Origin: Halomonas sp. QHL1
GTDB lineage: Bacteria > Pseudomonadota > Gammaproteobacteria > Pseudomonadales > Halomonadaceae
Length of the DNA stretch: 64,000 nt
Direction: 5' to 3'
Assembly: GCF_001882345.1 (NCBI RefSeq)
Contig: NZ_MINL01000001.1
Location: 3,233,852-3,297,851 of the forward strand
This document shows, in pieces, positions 35,466 through 45,315 of this stretch. The notes beneath the pieces are model-generated. The model ran no database searches. It worked only from the letters and a program-made list of their open reading frames with translations, and had not been told where the DNA came from. The position numbers and the translations under genes were made by a program. The stretch's first letter is position 1, and each line of letters starts with the position of its first letter.

Positions 35466-36317
35466 ATGGCCATTCCTTCCTACGCCACCCGTGGCGAGCG
35501 TATCTGGCATTATGTCTTTCTGATCATCTGCGGCCTGGTCTTCCTATTCCTCATCGGACCGCTATTGGTGATCATACCGTTGTCATTCAATGCCGAGCCC
35601 TACTTCACCTTCAGCAAGGAAATGCTGACCTTCGACCCAGCCGGTTATTCGTTGCGCTGGTATGAGGATTTCTTTACCTCGAGCGCGTGGCTCAATGCCA
35701 TCAAGAACAGCTTCATCATCGGTATAGCGTCCACGCTGCTGGCCACAGTATTGGGGACGGTAGCGGCACTGGGGTTGTCGAGTCGGCACATGCCAGCTCG
35801 CGGCGCGATCATGGCGCTTTTGATTTCGCCGATGATCGTGCCGTTGATCATTTCAGCGGCGGCGATGTTCTTCTTCTTTTCCAAGGTCAATCTCGCCCAA
35901 ACCTACGTGGGTGTGATTCTGGCACATACGGCGCTCGGCATTCCCTTCGTGGTCATTACCGTGACGGCCACGCTATCCAGCTTCGACACCACGCTGATCC
36001 GTGCGGCGCATAGTCTTGGGGCCAATCCCACGCGCACCTTCTTCAAGGTGGTGCTGCCACTGGTCACGCCGGGGGTGGTGTCAGGGGCGCTGTTCGCCTT
36101 CATCACGTCCTTCGACGAGGTGGTGGTGGTGCTGTTCATTGCAGGTCCTGAACAGCGCACCATGCCGATCCAGATGTGGTCGGGCATTCGCGAGCAGATC
36201 AGCCCGACGATCCTCGCTGTAGCGACCATGCTGGTATTGCTATCGATGATGATGCTCACCACCCTTGAACTGCTACGCCGGCGTAGTGAGCGGCTACGGG
36301 GCCTCTCTCCCGATTGA
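35466..36317 (+). CDS. ABC transporter permease, PotC type
   Basis: This 283-residue protein with six helices has the EAA loop RAAHSLGANPTRTFFKVVLPLVTPG. Together with the PotB-type permease it forms the membrane channel of the amine transporter. It is the last gene of this plus-strand operon and is followed by the convergent flavoprotein gene 40 bp away. Confidence 0.9.
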   Translation: MAIPSYATRGERIWHYVFLIICGLVFLFLIGPLLVIIPLSFNAEPYFTFSKEMLTFDPAGYSLRWYEDFFTSSAWLNAIKNSFIIGIASTLLATVLGTVAALGLSSRHMPARGAIMALLISPMIVPLIISAAAMFFFFSKVNLAQTYVGVILAHTALGIPFVVITVTATLSSFDTTLIRAAHSLGANPTRTFFKVVLPLVTPGVVSGALFAFITSFDEVVVVLFIAGPEQRTMPIQMWSGIREQISPTILAVATMLVLLSMMMLTTLELLRRRSERLRGLSPD

Positions 36318-36357
36318 GCCCAAACAGCGTTAATGCTGCACTGGTTTGCTGTGGAAA

Positions 36358-38409
36358 CTAAATGTCCTTAACCAACCTGAGCGCATCGTAGATAGCCGCG
36401 TGAGTGTTCCGAGACTCGACGGCATCGCCGATCCGGAACAGCTGGAAGCGGCCATCCGGGTTGCTAGTCATGGTCTGGGGGGCGCCCACGATCAGGTTAT
36501 CGTAATTCACCTCGCCGCGGTTGCTGGAGTGGGGTTTTAGCTCGAAATAGATATCGGCCATCGGTGTGATGCCGTAGTTGACCACCACTTGGTCGATACG
36601 CCGCTCTTGCCCCGTATCTTGCTGGCCGTGAATCACATAATCGCTGGTGATTTCGGCGAGCAGTTGGTTGCCGTCGCGCTGCACGGACTTCAGCCGGTAA
36701 GTCGGCGTGAAGGTGACGTTGGCACGCTGTAGGGAACGCATGTAGGGCACAAGGTTCATGGCCATGATCTCGGCGGAGAAGGTGCGGTCCGGCGTCATAA
36801 TCTCAAGCTCGGCCCCCGCGGCGGCAATGATCTCCGCAGCCTGAAGGGCGGCATGGTCGCCTGCATCGTCAAACAGCAATACCCGTTTGCCCGGTGGCAC
36901 GTGCCCGGAGAGTATGTCCCAGGTATTGACGACTAAGTCGCTGCCGACTGCGGGCTGGTCTTCCATCGGGTAGCCACCGGTAGCCACGATCACCACATCG
37001 GGTTTTTCGGCGAGCACCTCCTCGGCTTCGGCCCAGACGTTGTAGCGGATCTCGACGCCGAGTGCTTCACAGCGCGACAGGCGCCAATCGATGATGCCCA
37101 GCATCTCGCGACGTCGCTCACTCTGCGCCGTGAGACGTACCTGCCCCCCCGCATCGCTGGCGGCTTCTAATACCACCACCGAATGGCCACGCTCACCGGC
37201 GACACGAGCGGCTTCCAACCCTGCTGGCCCTGCGCCGATAATTACGACTCGCCGTTGTTGTGCCGCCTTGGGAATAGTGTGGGGCATGGTGGTTTCGCGC
37301 CCGGTGGCGGCGTTATGGATGCAGTAGGCGGCACCGCCTTGATAGATGCGATCAAGGCAGTAGTTGGCGCCGACGCAGGGGCGGATCTCTTCCTCTCGCC
37401 CTTCGGCGATCTTGCGCACGATGTGCGGGTCGGCCATGTGGGCACGGGTCATGCCGATCATGTCGACCTTTCCAGAGGCGATGGCATAACGGGCAGTGGC
37501 GACATCCTGGATTTTGGCGCCATGGAAGGTGGGGAAGTCGATCTCACGACGTATTTCGCCGGCAAAATCCAGGTGCGGGGCGCTGGGCATGCCCTGGATG
37601 GGAATCACGTCGGTGAGCCCTGCATCGGTGTCGATGTGGCCGCGAACCACGTTGAGGAAGTCGACCAGGCCGCTACTCTTCAAGCGTAGTGATATCTCCA
37701 GCCCATCGCCGGAGGTCAGCCCACCCGGCAGCATCTCGTCGCCGGTGTAGCGCACACCGACGATAAACGCCTCACCCACCCGCTGGCGAATGGCGCGCAG
37801 CACATCGAAGGTGAAACGCAGTCGGTTATCGAGATCGCCGCCATAAGGTTCCTCAAGAGTATTGGTCAGCGGTGACCAGAACTGATCCATCAGGTGGCCA
37901 TAGGCCTGTAGCTCGATGCCATCGAGACCGGCGGCATGCATGCGCTCGGCGGCATCGGCGTAGTCGCGGATTAGGCGCTCGATATCCCAATCCTCGACCT
38001 GCTTGGGAAAGGCGCGGTGGGACGCCTCGCGACGGTGAGAAGGCGACAGCGCTGGCAGCCAGTCGCCCTTGTCCCAACGAGTGCGTCGGCCCAGGTGGGT
38101 GAGTTGGATCATCACTGCGGTGCCATGCTCGTGACAGGCGTCGGTCAGCTCACGCATCCAGGGCACCACTTCATCCTTATAGGCGAGTATGTTGTTGAAC
38201 ACGGGCGGGCTGTCCTTGGCTACTGCGGCGGATCCGGCAGTCATAGTCAGGCCAAGGCCTGCCTTGGCGCGCTCGACGTGGTAGGCCCGGTAGAGCGCCT
38301 TGGGCATCCCATCCTCAGGATAAGCGGGCTCATGAGCTGTCATCATAAGCCTGTTTTTCAGGGTTAGATGTTTGAGCTGGAAGGGCTGCAGCAGCGGATC
38401 GTTAAGCAT
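36358..38409 (-). CDS. DgcA-like OYE/TMADH-family N-demethylase paralogue
   Basis: This 683-residue flavoprotein has the same plan as DgcA: an FMN barrel (FQLKHLTLKNRLMMTAH, IQLTHLGRRTRWD), an Fe-S site (CVGANYCLDRIYQG) and a FAD/NAD half (RRVVIIGAGPAGLEAARVAG). The barrel entry differs from DgcA (HEPAYPEDG against HAEVHATDG), so a different N-methyl substrate is likely. As in DgcA, one of four Fe-S cysteines is Ala. It is followed by a TetR gene on the same strand and converges with an ABC amine transporter. The Shine-Dalgarno is poor. Candidate substrates include other betaines or methylated amines. Confidence 0.85.
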   Translation of the reverse strand: MLNDPLLQPFQLKHLTLKNRLMMTAHEPAYPEDGMPKALYRAYHVERAKAGLGLTMTAGSAAVAKDSPPVFNNILAYKDEVVPWMRELTDACHEHGTAVMIQLTHLGRRTRWDKGDWLPALSPSHRREASHRAFPKQVEDWDIERLIRDYADAAERMHAAGLDGIELQAYGHLMDQFWSPLTNTLEEPYGGDLDNRLRFTFDVLRAIRQRVGEAFIVGVRYTGDEMLPGGLTSGDGLEISLRLKSSGLVDFLNVVRGHIDTDAGLTDVIPIQGMPSAPHLDFAGEIRREIDFPTFHGAKIQDVATARYAIASGKVDMIGMTRAHMADPHIVRKIAEGREEEIRPCVGANYCLDRIYQGGAAYCIHNAATGRETTMPHTIPKAAQQRRVVIIGAGPAGLEAARVAGERGHSVVVLEAASDAGGQVRLTAQSERRREMLGIIDWRLSRCEALGVEIRYNVWAEAEEVLAEKPDVVIVATGGYPMEDQPAVGSDLVVNTWDILSGHVPPGKRVLLFDDAGDHAALQAAEIIAAAGAELEIMTPDRTFSAEIMAMNLVPYMRSLQRANVTFTPTYRLKSVQRDGNQLLAEITSDYVIHGQQDTGQERRIDQVVVNYGITPMADIYFELKPHSSNRGEVNYDNLIVGAPQTMTSNPDGRFQLFRIGDAVESRNTHAAIYDALRLVKDI

Positions 38410-38458
38410 GGGCAGGACGCCATTTTATTGTGTATTTAATAAATCTAGGTGCTAATGT

Positions 38459-38493
38459 TCATTGTTGTCAATTAAATGTTCAATGATGTACAT
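38459..38493. promoter_or_regulatory. Candidate operator upstream of the DgcA-like paralogue
   Basis: The inverted repeat TCATTG / CAATGA (38459-38464, 38481-38486) leads into the palindrome ATGTACAT (38486-38493) in the AT-rich promoter region of the minus-strand gene. The octamer resembles the GTGTACAC pair before the tetR gene. A regulator site is an inference. Confidence 0.35.
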
Positions 38494-38566
38494 TTCGAGG
38501 CGAGCATGTTTAACCGCTAGTACGGTTGGGAGGTAGGTGGTGTTAGCCGATCAGGCTTGCTGTGGG

Positions 38567-39205
38567 CTAGTAAGTGCCAGTTGGAGAATAATATCCATGG
38601 CGGGCATGGAAGCGTTGTAACTCCCTTGCGCCAGGGGGCTGGCCGGTGAAGATCTCGACATAGGCGGGGATGCGCTGCATGCGCACCTCAAGCGGTTCCT
38701 GGGTCTTCATCGAGATATAGCCGATCTGGGTTAGGTAGATGGTGCGACCACGAACGTTGGCCGCCAGCGGATCATAGCCGTAGCGCTGGAACATTCGCGC
38801 CAGTGCTTCGATACGGGTGGCATCAGCTGCATCGATTTCACTCACTACGGATGCTGACTGTAGCGCCCAGCTGCGCATGGCGAACTCTAGCGGGGAGTCG
38901 AACAGTTTAGGGTCCAGCCAGCAGTCGAAGACATTGAGCATCGCTTCGACGATATTCTCGGCATAGGCTTCGGTCTGATGCACTAGCCCTTGGGTATTCT
39001 TTTCACGCCAGCGTGCAATCAGTGCCTCCAGCAGTGCCTCGCGATCCTTGAAGAACCAGTAAAAACTGGTTCGAGAAAGCTTTAGTCGCTTGGCCAGGGA
39101 AAGAATACGTACGCTATCGACGCCCGATTCCAATAGCAGCTCAAACGCCGCCTCAAGCCAGACGTCTTGGGAGCCTTTAGCGGTGGGCGTATCGGTGGAT
39201 GGCAT
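38567..39205 (-). CDS. TetR-family transcriptional regulator
   Basis: This 212-residue protein has the TetR HTH at the N-terminus (VDSVRILSLAKRLKLSRTSF, then YWFFKDREALLEALI) and an all-helical ligand domain. It resembles regulators found next to betaine-type demethylase genes. It probably controls the flavoprotein gene 157 bp downstream and itself. ATG 39205 has a weak AGAGAA upstream; the longer frame to 39283 crosses the candidate operator and is rejected. Confidence 0.88.
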   Translation of the reverse strand: MPSTDTPTAKGSQDVWLEAAFELLLESGVDSVRILSLAKRLKLSRTSFYWFFKDREALLEALIARWREKNTQGLVHQTEAYAENIVEAMLNVFDCWLDPKLFDSPLEFAMRSWALQSASVVSEIDAADATRIEALARMFQRYGYDPLAANVRGRTIYLTQIGYISMKTQEPLEVRMQRIPAYVEIFTGQPPGARELQRFHARHGYYSPTGTY

Positions 39206-39246
39206 TGAGCAGTTCTCTAAGAATAGTCTAGGAATAGTGTGGCAAA

Positions 39247-39275
39247 GTGTACACAGGTGTCTCTTATGTGTACAC
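39247..39275. promoter_or_regulatory. Candidate TetR operator: two GTGTACAC octamers
   Basis: Two identical palindromic octamers GTGTACAC lie at 39247-39254 and 39268-39275, 21 bp start to start (two helical turns). They are 42 bp before the tetR start codon. The spacing suits two TetR dimers on one face and autoregulation. No experiment is known to me. Confidence 0.5.
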
Positions 39276-39329
39276 GTTGTCAACTACCCTGGCTAAGTCC
39301 TAGACGTCACTGCCTTGATCCTTCAAGTT

Positions 39330-40616
39330 TTACCCTTGGGCTAAGTGTAACGTCGGCGCCTCATATCCTAGGTTCTCGAGCATGCGGGCGGCGTACCAGT
39401 CGATAAAGTCGATAACACCGAACTCATAGGTTTCAGAGTAAGGGCCCGGTTGGTAAGCCTTGGAGTTAATGCCACGCTGGTTCTCTTCGGCGAGTTGGCG
39501 ATCCTGGTCGTTGGTCGCATCCCATACTCGGCGGAGCTGCTCGGGATCGTAGTCAACGCCTTCCACGGCATCCTTGTGAACCAGCCACTTGGTGGTCACC
39601 ACGGTTTGCTGCGGGCCAAGCGGTAGCACACGAAAGACCACCGCGTGATCACCCATAAAGTGATTCCACGAGTTGGGCAGATGCAGGATGCGTAGAGAGC
39701 CCATGTCGGGGCTTTTCAGGCGCCCCATCAGCTTTTTGCAGCCGGGCTGGCCGTCCATGGTCATCGACACGATACCATCTAGCAGCGGCGTACGGGTCAG
39801 GCGGTTACGCTGGCCAAGCCGCGTAAGCTGATAGGGAACCTGCTCCTGGTCCCAGTCTGCCTGTTTGCGGGCCACCAGCGCTTTGTAGGCGGGTGTGGCG
39901 CGCGGGTCGTCGGTGTCATCGAACTCCTGCAGCGAGTTCAGCAGCTCGGGGTGAGCGCCGTTGCAGTGATAGCACTCGCGGTTGTTTTCGATGACCAGCT
40001 TCCAGTTGGCTTGCTCGACGATGCTGGACTCGGTGGCGACCTTGACGTTGTCCATTTGGTACGGCTCAAGATAATGCTCAAGCGTTGTCAGAAATTCGTC
40101 AATCGCGGGCGGTTCATCGCTAAGATTGATAAAGATGAAGCCGCCGGCGGTGTGCACGCTGACCGGCTTGAGGCCAAACTGGTCGAGGTCGAAGTCAGTG
40201 CCCATGTCGCTGCCGGCAAACAGCAATCGACCATCAAGTTCGTAGGTCCACTGGTGGTAGGGGCAGACGAGTTTTGCCACCTTGCCTTTATCTTTTACGC
40301 AAAGGCGCGACCCGCGGTGCCGGCAGACATTGTGAAACGCATGAACAGCGCCTTCACTGCCGCGAACGATGACAATGGGATTATCACCGATATCCAATGT
40401 CATGAAGTTACCCTTGGCCGGGATTTCGCACGTCATGCCCGCAAACAGCCACTCTTTCTCGAAGACCTCCTGCATATCAAGCGCGAACAGGCGGGCATCG
40501 TTGTAAAACGGCTGCGCAAGCGAAAAGGTACGCTCTCTTTCCTGCAGCATATGGACCGTTGACTCACGAGCCGCAGCGAGTGGGTCATCCATCCGATTAG
40601 AAACACTTTTTTCCAT
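39330..40616 (-). CDS. gbcA: Glycine betaine demethylase, Rieske oxygenase subunit GbcA
   Basis: This 428-residue protein has a Rieske 2Fe-2S site C98-x-H100 and C118-x2-H121 (NVCRHRG, CPYHQW) and a mononuclear iron site in ENNRECYHCNGAHPEL. GbcA with its reductase GbcB converts glycine betaine to dimethylglycine and formaldehyde. Length and motifs match P. aeruginosa GbcA. It is divergent from gbcB across a 363-bp promoter region. ATG 40616 has GAGGAT upstream. Confidence 0.93.
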   Translation of the reverse strand: MEKSVSNRMDDPLAAARESTVHMLQERERTFSLAQPFYNDARLFALDMQEVFEKEWLFAGMTCEIPAKGNFMTLDIGDNPIVIVRGSEGAVHAFHNVCRHRGSRLCVKDKGKVAKLVCPYHQWTYELDGRLLFAGSDMGTDFDLDQFGLKPVSVHTAGGFIFINLSDEPPAIDEFLTTLEHYLEPYQMDNVKVATESSIVEQANWKLVIENNRECYHCNGAHPELLNSLQEFDDTDDPRATPAYKALVARKQADWDQEQVPYQLTRLGQRNRLTRTPLLDGIVSMTMDGQPGCKKLMGRLKSPDMGSLRILHLPNSWNHFMGDHAVVFRVLPLGPQQTVVTTKWLVHKDAVEGVDYDPEQLRRVWDATNDQDRQLAEENQRGINSKAYQPGPYSETYEFGVIDFIDWYAARMLENLGYEAPTLHLAQG

Positions 40617-40979
40617 TACCAGTATCCTCGTAAACCTCCGCTCCCCCCTCAAGGGCTGCGAATCGGCCGATAGTCAAGATTGCGTATCTTGTTGCTCTGT
40701 TGCGTAACCTGGCGTTTGATTCAAATGTGGCCTGACGTCAGGTATCGATTGTGTTGCAGGCGCTGGCCTACCAATTGTCTGCCCGCGACATTAGATGGCG
40801 TAGTGGCGACTAAAAAAGAGGTTTCTAAACGATAAAGAGTGGCACGAGGTAAGTGCGAGTCGCTGTCAGGTAAGTCGGTCGGCAGGCGCGTCCCCAAAAT
40901 GCAGCTCAAAGGTGCTGACCGTATCGCAAATACGGTTCGGCGATGCATGGTGATGAAGGCTGGTCAGGCAGAGGCGACA
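40617..40979. promoter_or_regulatory. Divergent gbcA-gbcB promoter region
   Basis: This stretch of about 363 bp lies between divergent start codons. It holds the dyad TGTCTGCCCGCGACA (40776-40790), similar to elements before the dgc operon and fdhA, and the palindrome CCTGACGTCAGG (40732-40743). No gene is credible here, although an in-frame ATG at 40839 extends the gbcB frame. Confidence 0.5.
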
Positions 40980-42086
40980 ATGACAACTAATTTCTTCAAT
41001 CCGGTCACGACCCAAACCTGGACCAACGGCCGCCACCAGGTGCGTTGCGTCAAGGTGATCCAGGAAACCCAGGATGTGCGCACGTTCTGTTTCATGGCCG
41101 AGCAGCCTGTGCTGTTCTTCTTCAAGCCAGGTCAGTTCGTCACGCTGGAGCTTGAGATTGATCACCAGCCGATCATGCGCTCCTATACGATTTCCAGTTC
41201 TCCCTCTATTCCTTACAGCTTTTCCATCACCGTTAAGCAGGTGCCGGGAGGAAAGGTATCCAATTGGCTACATGCCAACTTGAAGGTGGGCGATGAGCTG
41301 GCCGTGCACGGGCCAGTTGGCAATTTTAATTCTATTGATTACCCCGCCGAGAAAGTGCTGTTTCTCTCTGGCGGTGTGGGCATTACGCCCTTGATGTCCA
41401 TGACGCGCTGGTTTTTTGATACCAACGCCGCTGTCGACGTTGAGTTCATACACAGTGCCCGTGCCCCGCGTGATGTGATTTATCACCGTGAGCTGGTGCA
41501 TATGTTTTCGCGCATCCCTGAATTCAAGCTGCATATTATTTGCGAGAACAAAGAGGATATCGGCGAGGCCTGGGCCGGCTACCGTGGTTACCTAACGCAG
41601 CCACTATTTGAGTTGATAGTGCCGGACTTTATGGAGAGAGAGATATTTTGTTGCGGCCCTACCCCCTATATGAATGCCGTCAAGAGTATTCTGCGACATC
41701 ATAACTTTGACATGAATCACTACCACGAAGAGTCGTTTGGCGCCACGCCGGTTGAAGTGCGTGAAGATGTACTTGAGCTGGCCGAACAGGCAGAGGTCGA
41801 AGCCGAAAATGTCGACACCAGCGACTTGCACAGCATCGAATTCGCCTCTTCAGGGAAAAGTGTGCGTATCCAGGCTGGTGAGACGGTTCATGCGGCGGCG
41901 GCAAAGCTTGGTTTGCATATCCCCAAGGCTTGTGGAATGGGGATTTGCGGTACTTGCCGAGTAGAACTCAAATCAGGTGAGGTGGAAATGGAACATAACG
42001 GTGGTATTACCGATGAGGATGTCGAAGAAGGCTATATTCTGTCGTGCTGCAGCCGGCCGAAGGGGGATCTAGTCGTCGATTTTTAG
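40980..42086 (+). CDS. gbcB: Glycine betaine demethylase, ferredoxin-reductase subunit GbcB
   Basis: This 368-residue protein has a FAD-binding domain (MRSYTISSSPS), an NAD domain (LFLSGGVGITPLMSMTRWFF, REIFCCGPTPYMNAV) and a C-terminal plant-type 2Fe-2S domain (CGMGICGTCRVEL, last Cys in ILSCCSRPKG). It supplies electrons to GbcA. ATG 40980 matches the usual N-terminus and has AGAGG upstream. An intrinsic terminator follows. Confidence 0.92.
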   Translation: MTTNFFNPVTTQTWTNGRHQVRCVKVIQETQDVRTFCFMAEQPVLFFFKPGQFVTLELEIDHQPIMRSYTISSSPSIPYSFSITVKQVPGGKVSNWLHANLKVGDELAVHGPVGNFNSIDYPAEKVLFLSGGVGITPLMSMTRWFFDTNAAVDVEFIHSARAPRDVIYHRELVHMFSRIPEFKLHIICENKEDIGEAWAGYRGYLTQPLFELIVPDFMEREIFCCGPTPYMNAVKSILRHHNFDMNHYHEESFGATPVEVREDVLELAEQAEVEAENVDTSDLHSIEFASSGKSVRIQAGETVHAAAAKLGLHIPKACGMGICGTCRVELKSGEVEMEHNGGITDEDVEEGYILSCCSRPKGDLVVDF

Positions 42087-42115
42087 CCCCGGCAAGCACC
42101 TTGCTACCTAGTTTT

Positions 42116-42162
42116 AAGCGCCCTAAACGGCTACTTCCCGTCTAGGGCGCTTTGCTTTTTTT
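42116..42162 (+). terminator. Terminator after gbcB
   Basis: The stem AAGCGCCCTA / TAGGGCGCTT (42116-42125, 42143-42152) is followed by TTGCTTTTTTT. Confidence 0.85.
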
Positions 42163-42191
42163 GGCGGGGTCAGTCGTGTTATTGGCTAAAT

Positions 42192-42233
42192 CTTGCCGAT
42201 GTCGCAAATACATCGCGTGGTGACGTCGGCAAG
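42192..42233 (+). promoter_or_regulatory. Long inverted repeat upstream of glyA
   Basis: The arms CTTGCCGATGTC and GACGTCGGCAAG (42192-42203, 42222-42233) differ by one G-T type mismatch over 12 bp, with an 18-nt loop. It lies 139 bp before glyA. It may be a regulator site or a leader hairpin. The short palindrome CGATAGTATCG follows at 42255-42265. Confidence 0.45.
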
Positions 42234-42372
42234 CATCTTGGGCCCGCACACCAACGATAGTATCGCGGTAACAACGCGTTGATAGTGACTTTGGTTGAAA
42301 GCGACCTGGGTTTATCAGCATTAAAGAGTATGTTCAGCACTTAATAAAAAAGTGACTCATCAGGAGGCGGTA

Positions 42373-43686
42373 ATGCTTCAGAATAATTTTTCCCCCAATG
42401 CACGTTTGGCCAGTTACGACACGTTGCTTGCTGAAGCAATTGCTGAAGAAACGGTTCGCCAAGAAGCGCATATTGAATTAATCGCCTCCGAAAATTACAC
42501 CAGTAAACTTGTTATGGAAGCGCAAGGCACACAGCTGACCAACAAGTACGCAGAAGGTTATCCAGGTCGCCGTTACTACGGCGGGTGTGAGTTCGTTGAC
42601 AAGGTTGAAGCTCTAGCAATTGAGCGAGCTTGTAACCTATTTAGTGCCAACTATGCCAATGTGCAACCACATTCCGGGGCCCAGGCTAATGCTGCCGTCT
42701 TCATGGCGCTAGTATCTCCAGGCGATACCGTGTTGGGCATGAGTCTGGCCCACGGCGGCCACTTAACCCATGGCGCTGCACCCAACTTTTCGGGTAAGCA
42801 CTACAACGCCATACAGTATGGCCTCAAACCAGAAACTGGCGAGATCGACTATGAAGAAGTTGAACGCTTGGCTCGCGAGCACCAGCCGAAGATGATTATC
42901 GCTGGGTTTTCCGCCTACTCTCGCGTTGTGGACTGGCGGCGCTTTCGCACCATCGCCGACGAGGTAGGCGCTTGGCTGATGGTTGACATGGCTCATGTCG
43001 CAGGCCTGGTTGCCGCTGGCCTTTATCCAAGCCCGCTTCCCTTCGCCCATGTGGTGACCACCACAACTCATAAAACGCTGCGCGGCCCACGGGGTGGTTT
43101 AATTCTCTCCGCCCATGGCGATGATGCGCTCTACAAGAAGCTCAATGGGGCAGTGTTCCCGGGCCAGCAGGGTGGCCCGCTGATGCATGTGATCGCCGCT
43201 AAGGCGGTGGCTTTTAAAGAGGCCATGAACCAGGAGTTTGTGCGCTACCAACAGCAGGTGATTGATAACGCCCGAGCGATGGCCAATGTATTCGTTGAGC
43301 GCGGCTATGACGTGGTGTCTGGTGGTACCGACGATCACCTCTTTCTTGTCTCCCTTATCCGCCAGGGCATTACCGGTAAAGATGCGGATGCAGCACTTGG
43401 CCGCGCGCATATCACGGTCAATAAGAATACGGTTCCCAACGACCCTCAGAGTCCCTTCGTAACTTCCGGCCTGCGTATTGGTACCCCAGCGATCACCACT
43501 CGCGGTTTCGATGCCCAAGAGTGTAGTGAACTGGCTGGATGGATTTGCGACATCCTGGACGCGTTAGCCACTGGTGGCGACACCGCTTCCATTGAAGCCG
43601 AGCTGCTGGCCAAAGTGACCGACGTGTGTGCCCAGCACCCTGTCTACGTTGAATCCGCCGCTGAAGCCGTCGAAGCCATTGCTTGA
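42373..43686 (+). CDS. glyA: Serine hydroxymethyltransferase, sarcosine-operon copy
   Basis: This 437-residue PLP enzyme has the PLP Lys in [14 protein letters not shown] and other SHMT blocks ([24 protein letters not shown]). It converts glycine and methylene-THF to serine. The methylene group is supplied by sarcosine oxidase, whose genes follow 12 bp downstream, so both products of that reaction are used. It is slightly longer than usual SHMT (about 417). ATG 42373 has AGGAGG upstream. In pseudomonads glyA1 has the same place. Confidence 0.94.
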   Translation: MLQNNFSPNARLASYDTLLAEAIAEETVRQEAHIELIASENYTSKLVMEAQGTQLTNKYAEGYPGRRYYGGCEFVDKVEALAIERACNLFSANYANVQPHSGAQANAAVFMALVSPGDTVLGMSLAHGGHLTHGAAPNFSGKHYNAIQYGLKPETGEIDYEEVERLAREHQPKMIIAGFSAYSRVVDWRRFRTIADEVGAWLMVDMAHVAGLVAAGLYPSPLPFAHVVTTTTHKTLRGPRGGLILSAHGDDALYKKLNGAVFPGQQGGPLMHVIAAKAVAFKEAMNQEFVRYQQQVIDNARAMANVFVERGYDVVSGGTDDHLFLVSLIRQGITGKDADAALGRAHITVNKNTVPNDPQSPFVTSGLRIGTPAITTRGFDAQECSELAGWICDILDALATGGDTASIEAELLAKVTDVCAQHPVYVESAAEAVEAIA

Positions 43687-43698
43687 GAGGAGACCACT

Positions 43699-44949
43699 AT
43701 GCAACGCTATTCCGGCTTCGGCCTGGTCAAGCACGCGCTGAGCCACCATGAGAACTGGGAGCGCCAGTGGCGCAACCCTACGCCTAAGAAGCAGTACGAT
43801 GTGATCATCGTCGGTGGTGGCGGCCACGGCTTGGCTACGGCTTATTACTTGGCTAAAGAGTTCGGCGTCAAGAACGTGGCGGTAATAGAAAAAGGTTGGC
43901 TGGGCGGTGGTAATACTGCCCGTAATACCACCATCGTGCGCTCCAACTACTTATGGGACGAAGCTGCAGCCCTTTACGAACATGCCATGAAGCTGTGGAA
44001 AGGCCTCTCCCAGGATCTTAATTACAATGTGATGTTCTCCCAACGTGGTGTGCTCAACCTGGGGCATACCCTCCAAGACATGCGCGATATACAGCGTCGG
44101 GTTAACGCCAACCGCTTGAACGGTATCTACGGCGAGGTGCTGGATGCCCGTGGTGTACAGGACCTGGTGCCGATTATGGACTGCTCAACCAGCGCCCGTT
44201 ACCCAGTATTGGGCGCTTCTTGGCAGCCTCAGGCAGGTGTGGCGCGTCACGATGCCGTGGCCTGGGGCTATGCTCGGGGAGCTGACGCCCATGGCGTAGA
44301 TATACTCCAGCAGACCGAAGTCACCGGCTTCAAGATTCGTGACGGCCAGATCTACGGCGTACACACCAACCGTGGCGACATCGAGGCCAAAACCGTGGGC
44401 TGCGTGACCGCCGGTAATTCCAGCGTGCTCGCCAAGATGGGCGGCTTTAACCTGCCGCTGGAATCCCACCCGCTGCAGGCGCTGGTTTCCGAACCTATCA
44501 AACCGGTTCTCGATACCGTGGTGATGTCTAATCATGTGCATGGCTATGTCAGCCAATCCGACAAGGGCGACCTGGTCATCGGTGCAGGCATCGACGGCTA
44601 TAACGGCTATGGCCAGCGTGGTAGCTATCCCACCGTGGAGCACACGCTCCAGGCGATCGTCGAGATGTTCCCTATCTTCTCGCGGGTGCGCATGAACCGC
44701 CAATGGGGCGGCATCGTCGATACCTGCCCGGATGCCTGTCCGATTATCTCCAAGACACCGGTGAAAGGCCTGTACTTCAACTGCGGTTGGGGCACCGGCG
44801 GCTTCAAGGCGACGCCGGGATCGGGGCATGTGTTTGCCGCCAGCCTGGCTAGGGGGGAGATGCACCCCATCGCCGAGCCGTTCTCCATGTTCCGCTTCCA
44901 TAGCGGTGCGCTGATCGACGAGCACGGCGCTGCTGGCGTGGCTCATTAG
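43699..44949 (+). CDS. soxB: Sarcosine oxidase beta subunit
   Basis: This 416-residue flavoprotein has the N-terminal dinucleotide fold [20 protein letters not shown] and the C-terminal [20 protein letters not shown]. In heterotetrameric sarcosine oxidase the beta subunit binds covalent FMN and FAD and carries the active site for sarcosine oxidation to glycine. It is the first of four consecutive subunit genes, 24 bp before soxD. Confidence 0.94.
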   Translation: MQRYSGFGLVKHALSHHENWERQWRNPTPKKQYDVIIVGGGGHGLATAYYLAKEFGVKNVAVIEKGWLGGGNTARNTTIVRSNYLWDEAAALYEHAMKLWKGLSQDLNYNVMFSQRGVLNLGHTLQDMRDIQRRVNANRLNGIYGEVLDARGVQDLVPIMDCSTSARYPVLGASWQPQAGVARHDAVAWGYARGADAHGVDILQQTEVTGFKIRDGQIYGVHTNRGDIEAKTVGCVTAGNSSVLAKMGGFNLPLESHPLQALVSEPIKPVLDTVVMSNHVHGYVSQSDKGDLVIGAGIDGYNGYGQRGSYPTVEHTLQAIVEMFPIFSRVRMNRQWGGIVDTCPDACPIISKTPVKGLYFNCGWGTGGFKATPGSGHVFAASLARGEMHPIAEPFSMFRFHSGALIDEHGAAGVAH

Positions 44950-44973
44950 GGTTCATACGAGAGGAGTATCCGC

Positions 44974-45315
44974 ATGTTCTATATCTACTGCCCCTACTGC
45001 GGCGAACACCGTGAGGAAGAGGAGTTTCACCCCAAGGGCCAGGCGCATATCGAGCGACCCAAGGAGCCCGAGGCGTGTAGTGATGAAGAATGGGGTGACT
45101 ACCTGTTTTTCCGCGATAACCCCCGTGGCGTTCACCATGAGATGTGGGTGCACGCGGTGGGTTGCCGCAAGTTTTTCAACGTGACGCGCCATACCGTGAG
45201 CTACGAGATTCTCGAGACCTACAAAATGGGCGAGCAGCCGTCGATTACCGCCGGTAGCCAGAACCAGCCTCGCTTGGCCCACGCGGTAAGCCAAAAAGAA
45301 GGAGTGCGGGCATGA
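44974..45315 (+). CDS. soxD: Sarcosine oxidase delta subunit
   Basis: This 113-residue protein has the zinc-binding pattern of the delta subunit (FYIYCPYCGEHREEEEFH, later HAVGCRKFFN). It is a structural subunit of the heterotetramer. Its stop overlaps soxA by 4 bp (ATGA). Confidence 0.93.
   Translation: MFYIYCPYCGEHREEEEFHPKGQAHIERPKEPEACSDEEWGDYLFFRDNPRGVHHEMWVHAVGCRKFFNVTRHTVSYEILETYKMGEQPSITAGSQNQPRLAHAVSQKEGVRA

Noticed and set aside
40839-40979. Upstream extension of gbcB from ATG 40839
   Set aside because: The added 47 residues have no family match and the ATG at 40980 has a better ribosome site and the usual GbcB length.
42163-42372. Glycine riboswitch before glyA or sdaA
   Set aside because: The leaders were read for the conserved glycine aptamer cores and none was recognised; only simple inverted repeats are present.
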